From assembly GCA_017554145.1 (NCBI GenBank), contig JAFZIZ010000001.1:1-64000 (forward strand): a stretch of DNA of 64,000 nt, read 5' to 3'. Positions 25,385 to 33,357 of the stretch are shown here, piece after piece; position 1 is the stretch's first letter, and each line of letters begins with the position of its first letter. This DNA is from Prevotella sp. GTDB lineage: Bacteria > Bacteroidota > Bacteroidia > Bacteroidales > Bacteroidaceae. The position numbers and the translations under genes were made by a program. Below the pieces are notes generated by a model, which was given only the letters and a program-made list of their open reading frames with translations, had not been told where the DNA came from and searched no databases.

Positions 25385-26059
25385 TTATTTCATCAGGAAC
25401 GTGCGTTCTTTCATTCCGTCGTAGGTAGGAAGTGTCAGACGGATGGTGTCTAACTGAACCGTGTCAGGTATTAGGATGCTGATATACCTGCGGTTGGTAT
25501 AATACTCTGGGACGTCGCCTTGGTCGTGAAGGAAACGATAATATGCCGTTCGGGTGTTATCGGCATTGACACGGATGGTGTCTTGGGCTATACCAATAGT
25601 ATGTACGCCGTCTTCACCATCGACCTGTCCCGTTTTCAACAGCAGTCCTACATTCAGATACTTACCTTTCTTACTCAGCCAAGCACTCTCGAAACCGACT
25701 GGGTCCTGAGGCTGTTTCTTTAACTTCCAGTGCTCTACAGGGCGGAGAGTAGGTACTACTCCCATCTGAACACACTCTGCGGTGGTCGCTGTCAACTGAT
25801 TGAAATAGAGGATGGCGCGATAGACGGTGTCTGCCGTCTGTATCCATGAGGCTGTGGCTGGAGGGGTAAGTGTGAAACGACTGTCGTCATCCAGCACAAA
25901 GGCGGTTGCCTGTTTCTTTCCGTCAACAGAGAGTTCTACCATCTCCGCCTGTGTCAGCGAGTATGTACCCTCACCTTTGTCGTAACTGTCGGTGGTACAT
26001 GCTGCCAATGCGAGCATTGACAGAACGGTTAGCGTATAGCGTTTAGCGTTTATCGTCAT
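25385..26059 (-). CDS. NigD-like lipoprotein
   Basis: A 224-residue protein when started at 26059, which gives a lipoprotein signal (MTINAKRYTLTVLSMLALAAC, in two parts: basic head then lipobox with Cys21). The mature protein is beta-rich and ends FLMK, fitting the NigD/NigD2 family common in Bacteroidetes, of unknown function. The first 17 bp overlap the acyltransferase gene. The signal's basic head is encoded by a 7-bp-period array, so the array shapes the export signal. Confidence 0.78.
   Translation of the reverse strand: MTINAKRYTLTVLSMLALAACTTDSYDKGEGTYSLTQAEMVELSVDGKKQATAFVLDDDSRFTLTPPATASWIQTADTVYRAILYFNQLTATTAECVQMGVVPTLRPVEHWKLKKQPQDPVGFESAWLSKKGKYLNVGLLLKTGQVDGEDGVHTIGIAQDTIRVNADNTRTAYYRFLHDQGDVPEYYTNRRYISILIPDTVQLDTIRLTLPTYDGMKERTFLMK
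26027..26054. repeat. 7-bp-period array at the acyltransferase/NigD junction
   Basis: On the plus strand the heptamers ggttagc, gtatagc, gtttagc, gtttatc cover both the stop of the upstream gene and the first codons of the lipoprotein. Confidence 0.75.
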
Positions 26060-27251
26060 GGGCTGCGAGATAATTACGGAGGGGGTTGGCATACATAGTC
26101 AGCATCTGGGTACGGAGGAATGCCTCGTCCTTATTCGGAATGGTGATCTTGGCGAGTTGGGCAGAAAGGTATTCCTCGAAGTGCTTGACATCGGCAGGAG
26201 TGTAATTTGAATGGTGAGTTCTACACGCTCCGTTCTCAAGAAGGTCAAGGGCGATATAGTTGCAGGGATAGAGGTTGTAATGACGATGTATCTCACCATC
26301 CATCCGATGGGCAAGTGCCGTATAGAAGTCCTTCTTGGGCAGGTCTTTGTATTCGTCTATCCATTCGTCGATAGGGGTGCCGCAATGATAATGGATGCGC
26401 CCTTTATAACCATAGATACCTGTCTTCATATTGTCGAGGTCGTCCTGACGACTCTTCTTAAACGCAGGATTGTCGCGTTTCTGTTGCATCTCTTGTGCCT
26501 TCAGGTAGTCACAAGGGTCATACTCATAACTGATAGTCAGCGGTACGATATTCAGGTCACGAAGTTTATCTGCGATATTCTCACTTTCCACAGGACTACC
26601 CATCGCCAGCATCTTAAGCACAGAATCCTGCGTACGGTCGTCAGAATCCTTTGCCCTACCCTCACGCTGCGCTATCCAGATATTCTCCTTCTTCTGCGTG
26701 ACGGCATAATGGATATAACTACTCATCAACTGACTGCTGCGCATCATCTCGTGGGCTGTCAGTCCTCGGCGTACTGTGAATGCCTTGTTCATGCGTACCA
26801 ATCGCTTAATCCAAGGATAAATGAGCAGGTTGTCACCAATACCTATCTCTACCGTTGTGGGATAACCGTTCTTGTTGAGCAGTACATCCAAGAAGGCAGA
26901 ATCGAGGACGATGTCACGATGGTTACTTACAAACGTATAACGTTTGTCATGGTGAGTGGTGAGTAGTGAGTGGTGAGTAGAAAGTGCTGCGTCATCGAAA
27001 GTGAGACCATCGGTGTATTTACGGACGAAATACCACACGATGGGTTTCATGAAACGCAACTGGAAATCTAACGGAGTCTTGATGCCGATAAAGGCAAGGC
27101 GTAACAGTCCATTACGTATCGACTTCGGCAACCAAGGCACAAAGCCTTTCAGCAGCAATGAGAACTGACGATCGTTGATCAGTTCTTCAAACGCCTGCTT
27201 CATCTCCCCAGCCTCGTAGGGCCGTATCTCGTCAAACTCCTTAATATCCAT
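26043..27251 (-). CDS. PlsC-like acyltransferase
   Basis: A 402-residue protein of the glycerolphosphate acyltransferase-like superfamily. The start at 27251 (MDIKEFDEIRPYEAGEM) follows the ddl stop directly; a reading from 27272 would overlap ddl. The acyltransferase motif is VSNHRDIVLD, a variant of NHxxxxD, followed by the REGRAKD segment that binds phosphate in the family. A probable job is acylating a lipid precursor at the membrane. Residues around STHHSLLTTHHDK, just before the motif, come from a heptamer array at 26951-26978. Confidence 0.82.
   Translation of the reverse strand: MDIKEFDEIRPYEAGEMKQAFEELINDRQFSLLLKGFVPWLPKSIRNGLLRLAFIGIKTPLDFQLRFMKPIVWYFVRKYTDGLTFDDAALSTHHSLLTTHHDKRYTFVSNHRDIVLDSAFLDVLLNKNGYPTTVEIGIGDNLLIYPWIKRLVRMNKAFTVRRGLTAHEMMRSSQLMSSYIHYAVTQKKENIWIAQREGRAKDSDDRTQDSVLKMLAMGSPVESENIADKLRDLNIVPLTISYEYDPCDYLKAQEMQQKRDNPAFKKSRQDDLDNMKTGIYGYKGRIHYHCGTPIDEWIDEYKDLPKKDFYTALAHRMDGEIHRHYNLYPCNYIALDLLENGACRTHHSNYTPADVKHFEEYLSAQLAKITIPNKDEAFLRTQMLTMYANPLRNYLAAHDDKR
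26951..26978. repeat. 7-bp-period array inside the acyltransferase gene
   Basis: Units ggtgagt, ggtgagt, agtgagt, ggtgagt lie in the coding sequence just upstream of the NHRDIVLD motif and give the peptide STHHSLLTTHH. Confidence 0.8.
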
Positions 27252-27252
27252 A

Positions 27253-28242
27253 TTAGAACTGATTCTCCACAATATCCGTCAATACCTCAGCCATCGTAAG
27301 ACCTGCTGCCTTCACCTGCTGGGGAATGAAACTGGTAACGGTCATACCCGGAGTGGTGTTCACCTCCAACATAAAGATCTTTCCTTGTGGAGAGATGATA
27401 TAGTCGATACGGATGATACCATTACAATGCAGGATGTCATAGATATGACTGGTGATCTCACGGACACGACGAGTGATATCCTCCGACAGTCGGGCAGGAG
27501 TGATTTCCTGTACCTGTCCGTTGTATTTCGCATTATAGTCGAAGAACTCATTCTGTGTCACCACCTCCGTAGCAGGCAGTACCACTGATTTCTGCTTCGT
27601 CTTATAGACACCGATAGAAATCTCCGTGCCTTCCAAGAACTGCTCGACCATCACCTCTGAACTCTCCATCATCGCCTTGCGGATGGCAGGAGCCAACTGG
27701 TCTTTATCCTTGACTTTCGACACTCCGAAAGAAGAGCCGTCGGCAGCAGGCTTCACGAAACATGGCATTCCGATGCGCTGTTCTATCTCGTCATCGCTCA
27801 CCAGTTCCTCATAGCCCTTACGGATCAACAGAGAATCAGCAACGGCAATGCCATAGCCACGCAGATACTGGTTGAGAATAAACTTATCGAAGGTCATCGC
27901 CTCTACCAATACACCACTGGTGCTATAAGGTACACCTACCAAGTCGAAATAACCTTGCAGGATACCATTTTCACCAGGGGTACCATGGATGGTGATATAG
28001 GCATAGTCGAAACGCTTCGCCTTTCCGTCTTCCACAAACGAGAAGTCATTACGGTCGATACGCGCTGTGGTTCCGTCACGCAGTTCCACATTCCAGTCTT
28101 GCCCCTTTACATCAACAATATACACATCATATCGCTCTTTGTCGAAGAACGAATAGAGACCTTGTGCAGAGCGCAACGAGACGTCGTGCTCTGAAGAGTC
28201 GCCACCACAGACGATGGCAATGACACGTTTCAAATTCTTCAT
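27253..28242 (-). CDS. ddl: D-alanine--D-alanine ligase
   Basis: A 329-residue ATP-grasp enzyme that makes the D-Ala-D-Ala dipeptide for peptidoglycan in the cytoplasm. Motifs: VCGGDSSEHDVSLRSA (N-terminal), ITIHGTPGENGILQGYFD, GMPCFVKPAADGSSFGVSKV for ATP, and FMLEVNTTPGMT (about 285-296) for metal and substrate. It lies between rluD and the acyltransferase in a minus-strand operon concerned with the envelope and ribosome. Confidence 0.96.
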   Translation of the reverse strand: MKNLKRVIAIVCGGDSSEHDVSLRSAQGLYSFFDKERYDVYIVDVKGQDWNVELRDGTTARIDRNDFSFVEDGKAKRFDYAYITIHGTPGENGILQGYFDLVGVPYSTSGVLVEAMTFDKFILNQYLRGYGIAVADSLLIRKGYEELVSDDEIEQRIGMPCFVKPAADGSSFGVSKVKDKDQLAPAIRKAMMESSEVMVEQFLEGTEISIGVYKTKQKSVVLPATEVVTQNEFFDYNAKYNGQVQEITPARLSEDITRRVREITSHIYDILHCNGIIRIDYIISPQGKIFMLEVNTTPGMTVTSFIPQQVKAAGLTMAEVLTDIVENQF

Positions 28243-28257
28243 ATATTTATTTTTTCG

Positions 28258-28281
28258 TTATTACGATATTACGTTATTACG
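28258..28281. repeat. 8-bp-period array at the rluD 3' end
   Basis: Octamers ttattacg, atattacg, ttattacg span the rluD stop codon. They encode the C-terminal residues RNNVIS and fill the gap before ddl. Confidence 0.65.
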
Positions 28282-29325
28282 ACCATAATTGCGCCACTTC
28301 TCTATCAGTGCCTGCATATCGGCTGCCAACTCTGACGTGAAGTCCATCTGTTGCCCTGTGACTGGATGGATGAAACCCAATGTACGGGCATGTAGCGCCT
28401 GACGACCACAGAGTTTGAAGCAGTTCTGGATATACGCCTTATACGAAGCGGTGCGCTCTCCACGCAGAATCTCCGTACCCCCATAGCGTTCATCACCAAA
28501 CAACGGATGCCCGATGTGTTTCATGTGAGCTCGTATCTGATGCGTACGTCCAGTCTCCAAGCGACACTCCACGAGGGTGACATAACCGAAACGCTCCAAT
28601 ACCTGATAATGAGTGATGGCACTCTTTCCTGTCACAGAACCAGGAGGGAACACTGCCATGCGCAGACGGTCTTTCGGGTCGCGTCCGATATTACCCTCTA
28701 TGCGCCCTGTATCCTCCGTGAAGTTACCCCATACCAAAGCGTTATAACTGCGATGCGTGTCGTGATTGAAAAACTGCGCTCCCAGTTCCGTCTTCGCCTC
28801 TGGGGTCTTTGCCACCACCAACAGACCACTGGTATCCTTATCAATGCGATGCACCAATCCGACGGAAGGGTCGTTGGGGTCGTAGGTCGGCAGGTCACGC
28901 AGATGCCAGGCAACGGCATTCACCAGCGTACCATGGAAATTACCACACCCTGGATGTACCACCATCCCAGCAGGTTTGTTGATCACCATCAACTGGTCGT
29001 CCTCATAGACGATATCCAAGGGTATCTCCTCGGGCTCAATCGTCGTATCATAGTGCGGACGGTCGAGCATCAGGGTGATTACATCCCCTGGACGTATCTT
29101 GTAGTTGCTCTTGACAGGCTTTCCATTCACATGGACGAAGCCTGCATCTGCTGCTTTCTGTATCCTGTTGCGAGAGGAGTGCTGCACATGTTCCGACATA
29201 TACTTGTCGATACGTACAGGTTCCTGTCCACGATCCACTTCCATTCGTAAGTGCTCGTAGAGTTCACCTTGCCCTTCCGCATCGTCTTCTTCCAAGAGTA
29301 TGTCGTCCAGTTCCTCTTCCATCAT
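28261..29325 (-). CDS. rluD: RluD-type 23S rRNA pseudouridine synthase
   Basis: A 354-residue protein. After an acidic head (1-30) comes an S4 RNA-binding domain (about 38-95, RIDKYMSEHVQHSSRNRIQKAADAGFVHVNG). The catalytic domain has the Asp motif GLVHRIDKDTSGLLVVAK (about 155-172) and ECRLETGRTHQIRAHM. It isomerises uridines in 23S rRNA, probably in helix 69. The last residues are encoded by an 8-bp-period array. The position between ddl and a PASTA protein gene is common in Bacteroidetes. Confidence 0.93.
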   Translation of the reverse strand: MMEEELDDILLEEDDAEGQGELYEHLRMEVDRGQEPVRIDKYMSEHVQHSSRNRIQKAADAGFVHVNGKPVKSNYKIRPGDVITLMLDRPHYDTTIEPEEIPLDIVYEDDQLMVINKPAGMVVHPGCGNFHGTLVNAVAWHLRDLPTYDPNDPSVGLVHRIDKDTSGLLVVAKTPEAKTELGAQFFNHDTHRSYNALVWGNFTEDTGRIEGNIGRDPKDRLRMAVFPPGSVTGKSAITHYQVLERFGYVTLVECRLETGRTHQIRAHMKHIGHPLFGDERYGGTEILRGERTASYKAYIQNCFKLCGRQALHARTLGFIHPVTGQQMDFTSELAADMQALIEKWRNYGRNNVIS

Positions 29326-29340
29326 CTCTTTATGAAGTCC

Positions 29341-30012
29341 TTATTCGCCTGCTGGCGGTCCTTTGACTTCCTCGAACTCGTCTACCTCACTCACGCCTTC
29401 ATCGACCTCATCGGGCGAATAGACAGGATCTATATAATCAATATTCTCCGAATCATCGAAGGTACCCTTACCTATCATCAAGGTCAAGGGATAGTCGATT
29501 GGAATACGGTCGCCATTCGACACTCGGCGCCCACGGCAGATAATACCATATACCCAGTCTTTCTCACCAACGACACGTTGCGGCTCCGTCAGTTTGAAAC
29601 CCATCGCCATCAGTTTGGCTTCTGCCTCACGATAACTGGAGTTATCAACGATATCGGGAATGGCAAACGTAGGCGACGATGGAGAGTTGACAGTTACATA
29701 GATAGCATGACCCTCCTTCACCTTCGTACCGGCTCCAGGACTTTGTGCAAGGATACAGTCGGCAGGGATCGTCTTCACGTAACCAGAGTCGCTGACAACA
29801 ATAATCAGTCCTGCTTCCTCCAGTGCAAACCTCGCCCTATTATACTCCATCCCCTTCAGATCGGGCACTTCAATACCCTCTCCATGATGGGTATAGATAT
29901 CCAGTCCGAACTTCACACCGATGCACAACAGAATGATGACACCTGCCATTGCCAATAGGTTCAGGAGGAGATAACGGCTCGCCAACTTACCAAAGAATTC
30001 CTTCGCGTTCAT
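29341..30012 (-). CDS. membrane-anchored PASTA-domain protein
   Basis: A 223-residue protein with one N-terminal transmembrane helix (about 15-37, LLNLLAMAGVIILLCIGVKFGL) and two to three PASTA repeats (about 47-190: VPDLKGMEYNRARFALEEAGL, IPDIVDNSSYREAEAKLMAMGF). A disordered acidic tail follows. PASTA domains bind peptidoglycan or beta-lactam-like ligands. There is no kinase domain, so it is a stand-alone PASTA protein. Its neighbour ddl supports a cell-wall role. It heads the minus-strand operon. Confidence 0.9.
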   Translation of the reverse strand: MNAKEFFGKLASRYLLLNLLAMAGVIILLCIGVKFGLDIYTHHGEGIEVPDLKGMEYNRARFALEEAGLIIVVSDSGYVKTIPADCILAQSPGAGTKVKEGHAIYVTVNSPSSPTFAIPDIVDNSSYREAEAKLMAMGFKLTEPQRVVGEKDWVYGIICRGRRVSNGDRIPIDYPLTLMIGKGTFDDSENIDYIDPVYSPDEVDEGVSEVDEFEEVKGPPAGE

Positions 30013-30046
30013 GATGCTTTATATATAGGTATATGTATCTAAATGG

Positions 30047-30078
30047 CAAAAGTACAAAGAAATATCGATATTGCCAAA
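30047..30078 (-). promoter_or_regulatory. promoter of the PASTA-rluD-ddl operon
   Basis: TACTTTTG (30054-30047) as -7 box and TTTG (30078-30075) as -33 box, 20-bp spacer, 35 bp before the start codon at 30012. Confidence 0.65.
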
Positions 30079-30155
30079 AGATAGACAAAAAAAATCGAGA
30101 GCCGACCTTCGTCTACTCCCGACAATTCTTTCCGTTGACTCCAACATGATGGAGA

Positions 30156-30311
30156 TTACTTTCCGTGATGCTCGTCAGAAACGGTCAACTTCTTGCGACC
30201 CTTTGCACGGCGTGAAGCCAGTACACGACGACCATTCTTCGATGCCATACGCTCACGGAAACCGTGCTTGTTCACGCGACGGCGATTGTGCGGTTGAAAT
30301 GTTCTTTTCAT
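30156..30311 (-). CDS. rpmH: 50S ribosomal protein L34
   Basis: A 51-residue basic protein, [20 protein letters not shown] through [20 protein letters not shown], matching L34 across its whole length. It is short enough to be missed by length filters. The start is the ATG at 30311 and the stop is at 30156. L34 is a 50S subunit protein that joins early in assembly. It lies divergent from efp, so two translation genes share this control region. Confidence 0.96.
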   Translation of the reverse strand: MKRTFQPHNRRRVNKHGFRERMASKNGRRVLASRRAKGRKKLTVSDEHHGK

Positions 30312-30355
30312 TGTTTTATTATCTTATTTTTGTTATTATTCGTCAATTCGGGCTG

Positions 30356-30387
30356 CAAAATTACGTAATTATTTCGAATTACGCAAG
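30356..30387 (-). promoter_or_regulatory. promoter of rpmH
   Basis: On the minus strand TAATTTTG (30363-30356) is the -7 box and CTTG (30387-30384) a weak -33 box with a 20-bp spacer. The leader is about 40 nt. Confidence 0.55.
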
Positions 30388-30432
30388 TTTTCCTGCATTT
30401 ATTTTGGATTTTTCCTCTTTTCTTCGTAATTT

Positions 30433-30522
30433 TGAGACGTGCTCGAAGGTACTTTTGTTCGAAAAAGAAAAGAAAAATTCGTTTTCCTTTTGCTTTTTGC
30501 TCACTTATTCGTACCTTTGCAG
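30433..30522 (+). repeat. promoter-bearing repeat module upstream of efp
   Basis: About 90 bp from gagacgtgctcgaaggtac to the -7 box closely matches 56611-56702. It contains TTTG 30489-30492 and TACCTTTG 30512-30519 (19-bp spacer), the promoter of efp. The shared part also has the A-rich stretch gaaaagaaaaa. Confidence 0.65.
30489..30519 (+). promoter_or_regulatory. promoter of efp
   Basis: TTTG 30489-30492, 19-bp spacer, TACCTTTG 30512-30519: a full consensus promoter 31 bp before the efp start codon at 30551. Confidence 0.75.
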
Positions 30523-30550
30523 CCAAATTCACGAAATAGTATATACAATT

Positions 30551-31117
30551 ATGATTAATTCACAAGACATCAAGAAAGGAACAGCCATCCGCATGGACGG
30601 TTCCATTTGGGTATGCATCGACTTCCAGCACCGTAAGCCTGGTAAGGGAAACACTATCATGAACATCAAGATGAAGAACGTCACTGACGGTCGCGTATTG
30701 GAGCGTCGTTACAACATCGGTGAGAAACTGGAAGACGTTGTCATCGAGCACCGTGACTATCAGTATCTCTATGAGGATCAGGAAGGTCGTATCTTCATGA
30801 ACCAGGAGACTTTTGAGCAGATTCCCATTGCCAACGACCTCGTTATCGGTCATGAATACATGAAGGAAGGTGATGTTGTGTCTGTTGTCAGCGACACTAC
30901 CGACGGTACCATCCTCTATGCCGAGATGCCTGTGAAGACCAATCTCCGCGTAACACATTCAGAGCCAGGTTTGAAGGGCGATACTGCTACCAATGCCACC
31001 AAGCCCGCTACTCTGGAAACTGGTGTAGAGGTTCGCGTACCTCTGTTCATCAATGAGGGCGACCTGATTCAGATTGACACTCGCGACGGCAGTTACCTGA
31101 ACCGCGTGAAAGAGTAA
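30551..31117 (+). CDS. efp: translation elongation factor P
   Basis: A 188-residue protein of standard EF-P length with its three beta-barrel domains. The tip loop reads HRKPGKGN with Lys32 where EF-P is modified or reaches the peptidyl-transferase centre. EF-P relieves ribosome stalling at proline runs. I start at 30551, just after a consensus promoter; a longer in-frame reading upstream would pass through that promoter and the rpmH control region. The stop overlaps the glycosyltransferase start (TAATG). Confidence 0.96.
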   Translation: MINSQDIKKGTAIRMDGSIWVCIDFQHRKPGKGNTIMNIKMKNVTDGRVLERRYNIGEKLEDVVIEHRDYQYLYEDQEGRIFMNQETFEQIPIANDLVIGHEYMKEGDVVSVVSDTTDGTILYAEMPVKTNLRVTHSEPGLKGDTATNATKPATLETGVEVRVPLFINEGDLIQIDTRDGSYLNRVKE

Positions 31118-32148
31118 TGTTTTCTATAATCGTCCCTGTATATAACCGCCCCGATGAAGTGGACGAGTTGCTTGAGAGCCTTTGCTCCCAAACAATGAAA
31201 GACTTTGAGGTGGTCATTGTAGAGGACGGATCGGAAAAGACTTGCAAGGATGTCTGCGACAAATACGCAGACATCCTTGTTTTGCATTATTACTATAAAG
31301 AGAATAGCGGACCTGGTCAGAGTCGCAACTACGGAGCCGAGCGTGCTCAAGGTGACTGGCTTATCATCCTCGATAGCGATGTCGTCTTACCCCCTGACTA
31401 TATGCAGGCTGTGGAGAAAAACATCAATTGTCAATTAGCCGCCTTTGGCGGTCCCGATGCTGCTCATCCCTCCTTTACCCCAGTCCAGAAAGCCATCTCC
31501 TACTCGATGACCTCTTTCTTCACCACTGGTGGTATTCGTGGGGGCAAGAAGAAACTCGACAAGTTCTATCCTCGTTCGTTCAATATGGGTATTCGTAAGG
31601 ATGTCTATCTGCAACTGGGCGGTTTCTCGAAGATGCGTTTTGGTGAGGACATCGATTTCAGTTATCGCATCGTGGAAGCAGGCCATCAGCCTCAACTCTT
31701 CCCTGATGCATGGGTGTGGCATAAACGGCGTACCGACTTCCGTAAGTTCTTCCGTCAGGTCTATAACAGTGGTATCGCACGCATCAACTTAGAGAAGCGT
31801 CACCCAGGTACCATGAAACTCGTTCACCTGTTGCCGATGGTCTTTACCGTTGGTGTCATCGCCATGATTCTTATCTCGGCTGTCGGACGTGTCCTGATGC
31901 ACTATGACGACGTGCATCGCTGGTACTGGCTCTGTGCTGCCCCTTGGTTGCCTATCCTGTTATACAGCCTCGTTATCCTCATTGACTCAACTATTCAGAA
32001 CAAAAGCCTAAAGGTAGGACTGCTAAGTGTTCCTGCCGCCTTTGTCCAACTCATGGGCTATGGCTTCGGCTTTATCGAAGCGTGGTGGAAGCGTTGCGTT
32101 CGCAAACAGGATGAATTTACCGCCTTTGAGAAAAACTTCTATAAGTAG
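31117..32148 (+). CDS. family 2 glycosyltransferase with membrane helices
   Basis: A 343-residue protein. The GT-A core is in the first 230 residues: FSIIVPVYNRPDEVDELLESL, VEDGSEKT, the metal-binding ILDSDVVLP, and GEDIDFSYRI near the acceptor site. Hydrophobic segments at about 244-265 and 273-292 put it at the membrane. It transfers a sugar to a lipid or surface glycan; donor and acceptor cannot be told. It overlaps the efp stop by 1 bp and is 1 bp before radC. Confidence 0.9.
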   Translation: MFSIIVPVYNRPDEVDELLESLCSQTMKDFEVVIVEDGSEKTCKDVCDKYADILVLHYYYKENSGPGQSRNYGAERAQGDWLIILDSDVVLPPDYMQAVEKNINCQLAAFGGPDAAHPSFTPVQKAISYSMTSFFTTGGIRGGKKKLDKFYPRSFNMGIRKDVYLQLGGFSKMRFGEDIDFSYRIVEAGHQPQLFPDAWVWHKRRTDFRKFFRQVYNSGIARINLEKRHPGTMKLVHLLPMVFTVGVIAMILISAVGRVLMHYDDVHRWYWLCAAPWLPILLYSLVILIDSTIQNKSLKVGLLSVPAAFVQLMGYGFGFIEAWWKRCVRKQDEFTAFEKNFYK

Positions 32149-32149
32149 A

Positions 32150-32842
32150 ATGGCAGACAAGTTAACCATTGCCAAGTGGTCACCCGAAGACCAACCCCGT
32201 GAACGATTAAGAGACTTAGGTCCACAAGTACTTAGTGATGCAGAACTGCTTGCCATCCTGATAGGCTCGGGAACACCCAAAGAGAGTGCCGTCGACCTCA
32301 TGAAACGATTATTGGCCGACTGCAACAACAACCTCAACACACTCGGAAAGAAAAGTATTCGCGAACTCTGCGAATACAATGGTATCGGTGAGGCAAAAGC
32401 CATCACCATCCTTGCTGCTTGTGAGTTAGGGAAGCGTCGCCAGCAGGAGACACCAGAGGAACGTCCCGACCTCGGTACGGCAACACGTATCTACAACCAC
32501 ATGCACCCAATCCTTCAAGACCTTGACGTAGAAGAGTTCTGGGTGTTACTGATGAATCAGAACTACCGACTCATCAAGAAACTACGCATCGCCCATGGCG
32601 GCATCACTGAAGTCTCTGTCGATGTCCGTATCATTATGCGTGAAGCCATCCTTGCCAACGCCACTATCCTTGCCGTCTGTCATAACCATCCCTCAGGCAG
32701 TCTTCGTCCCAGTCAACAAGACAACCTCTTGACGGAAAGCATCCATCGCGCTTGCAACACCATGCGCATCCATTTCCTCGACCATATCATCATCACCGAC
32801 GGCCACTATTACAGTTATCGGGAATCGGGAAGAATTGATTGA
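32150..32842 (+). CDS. radC: RadC/JAB-domain protein
   Basis: A 230-residue protein started at 32150 (MADKLTIAKWSPEDQPRERL), 1 bp after the preceding stop; longer in-frame readings would overlap the glycosyltransferase. The N-terminal helix-hairpin-helix region (SIRELCEYNGIGEAKAITILAA) precedes the JAB metalloprotease-like motif HNHPSGSLRPSQQD. RadC is widespread but its biochemical role is unsettled; a DNA repair function is doubtful. The 3' end overlaps the convergent NUDIX gene by 28 bp. Confidence 0.95.
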   Translation: MADKLTIAKWSPEDQPRERLRDLGPQVLSDAELLAILIGSGTPKESAVDLMKRLLADCNNNLNTLGKKSIRELCEYNGIGEAKAITILAACELGKRRQQETPEERPDLGTATRIYNHMHPILQDLDVEEFWVLLMNQNYRLIKKLRIAHGGITEVSVDVRIIMREAILANATILAVCHNHPSGSLRPSQQDNLLTESIHRACNTMRIHFLDHIIITDGHYYSYRESGRID

Positions 32843-33357
32843 GAGGCAATGAATCGTTCGACAGCATGACGGATGCTGAGTAGTCCGAACTCCTCTGGAT
32901 GGATGTCTTCAATAGGAATCCAAAGACATTCGGCGGCATCGTCGGCAGCACGTACGGGGCAATCATCGGAAACACGTACGAGATAGTCCATATCGATGGT
33001 ATGCACCCCTAAACCACTATACAGATAGACATTGGGACTGGAAAAGAGGTATTCAATCTTGTCGACCTCCAGTCCTGTCTCTTCCTTAATCTCCCTGCTC
33101 ATTCCCTCTTCAGCAGTCTCATACATATCCACGAAACCACCTGGCAGATCGAGGGTACCCTTGGCGGGTTCTTTTGCGCGACGCACCACTAACAGTTCAT
33201 TACGACTGTTGACGATGAAGGCAGCAGTGGCAGCACAGGGGTTGGCATAATAGGTGAAGCCACAGTCCTCGCAGTGTTTACTCTTGAAGTTATTGATGAC
33301 AAAATGCTTACTGCCACAAATCGGGCAGTAAGCGAATTTCTCTAAAGGATGTTCCAT
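32815..33357 (-). CDS. NUDIX hydrolase with N-terminal zinc ribbon
   Basis: A 180-residue protein. A zinc ribbon (CPICGSKH...HCEDCGF, residues about 11-36) precedes a Nudix domain with the box GGFVDMYETAEEGMSREIKEETGLEV. This layout is seen in NADH pyrophosphatase-like and ADP-ribose pyrophosphatase-like enzymes; the substrate cannot be fixed. I start at ATG 33357, which overlaps the sialate esterase stop (TAATG); a TTG two codons upstream is possible. Confidence 0.9.
   Translation of the reverse strand: MEHPLEKFAYCPICGSKHFVINNFKSKHCEDCGFTYYANPCAATAAFIVNSRNELLVVRRAKEPAKGTLDLPGGFVDMYETAEEGMSREIKEETGLEVDKIEYLFSSPNVYLYSGLGVHTIDMDYLVRVSDDCPVRAADDAAECLWIPIEDIHPEEFGLLSIRHAVERFIASQSILPDSR

Noticed and set aside
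30071-30550. In-frame upstream extension of efp by 160 codons
   Set aside because: It crosses rpmH on the other strand and the efp promoter; EF-P is complete from 30551.
32027-32149. Longer radC start
   Set aside because: It lies inside the glycosyltransferase gene in another frame; RadC homology starts at 32150.
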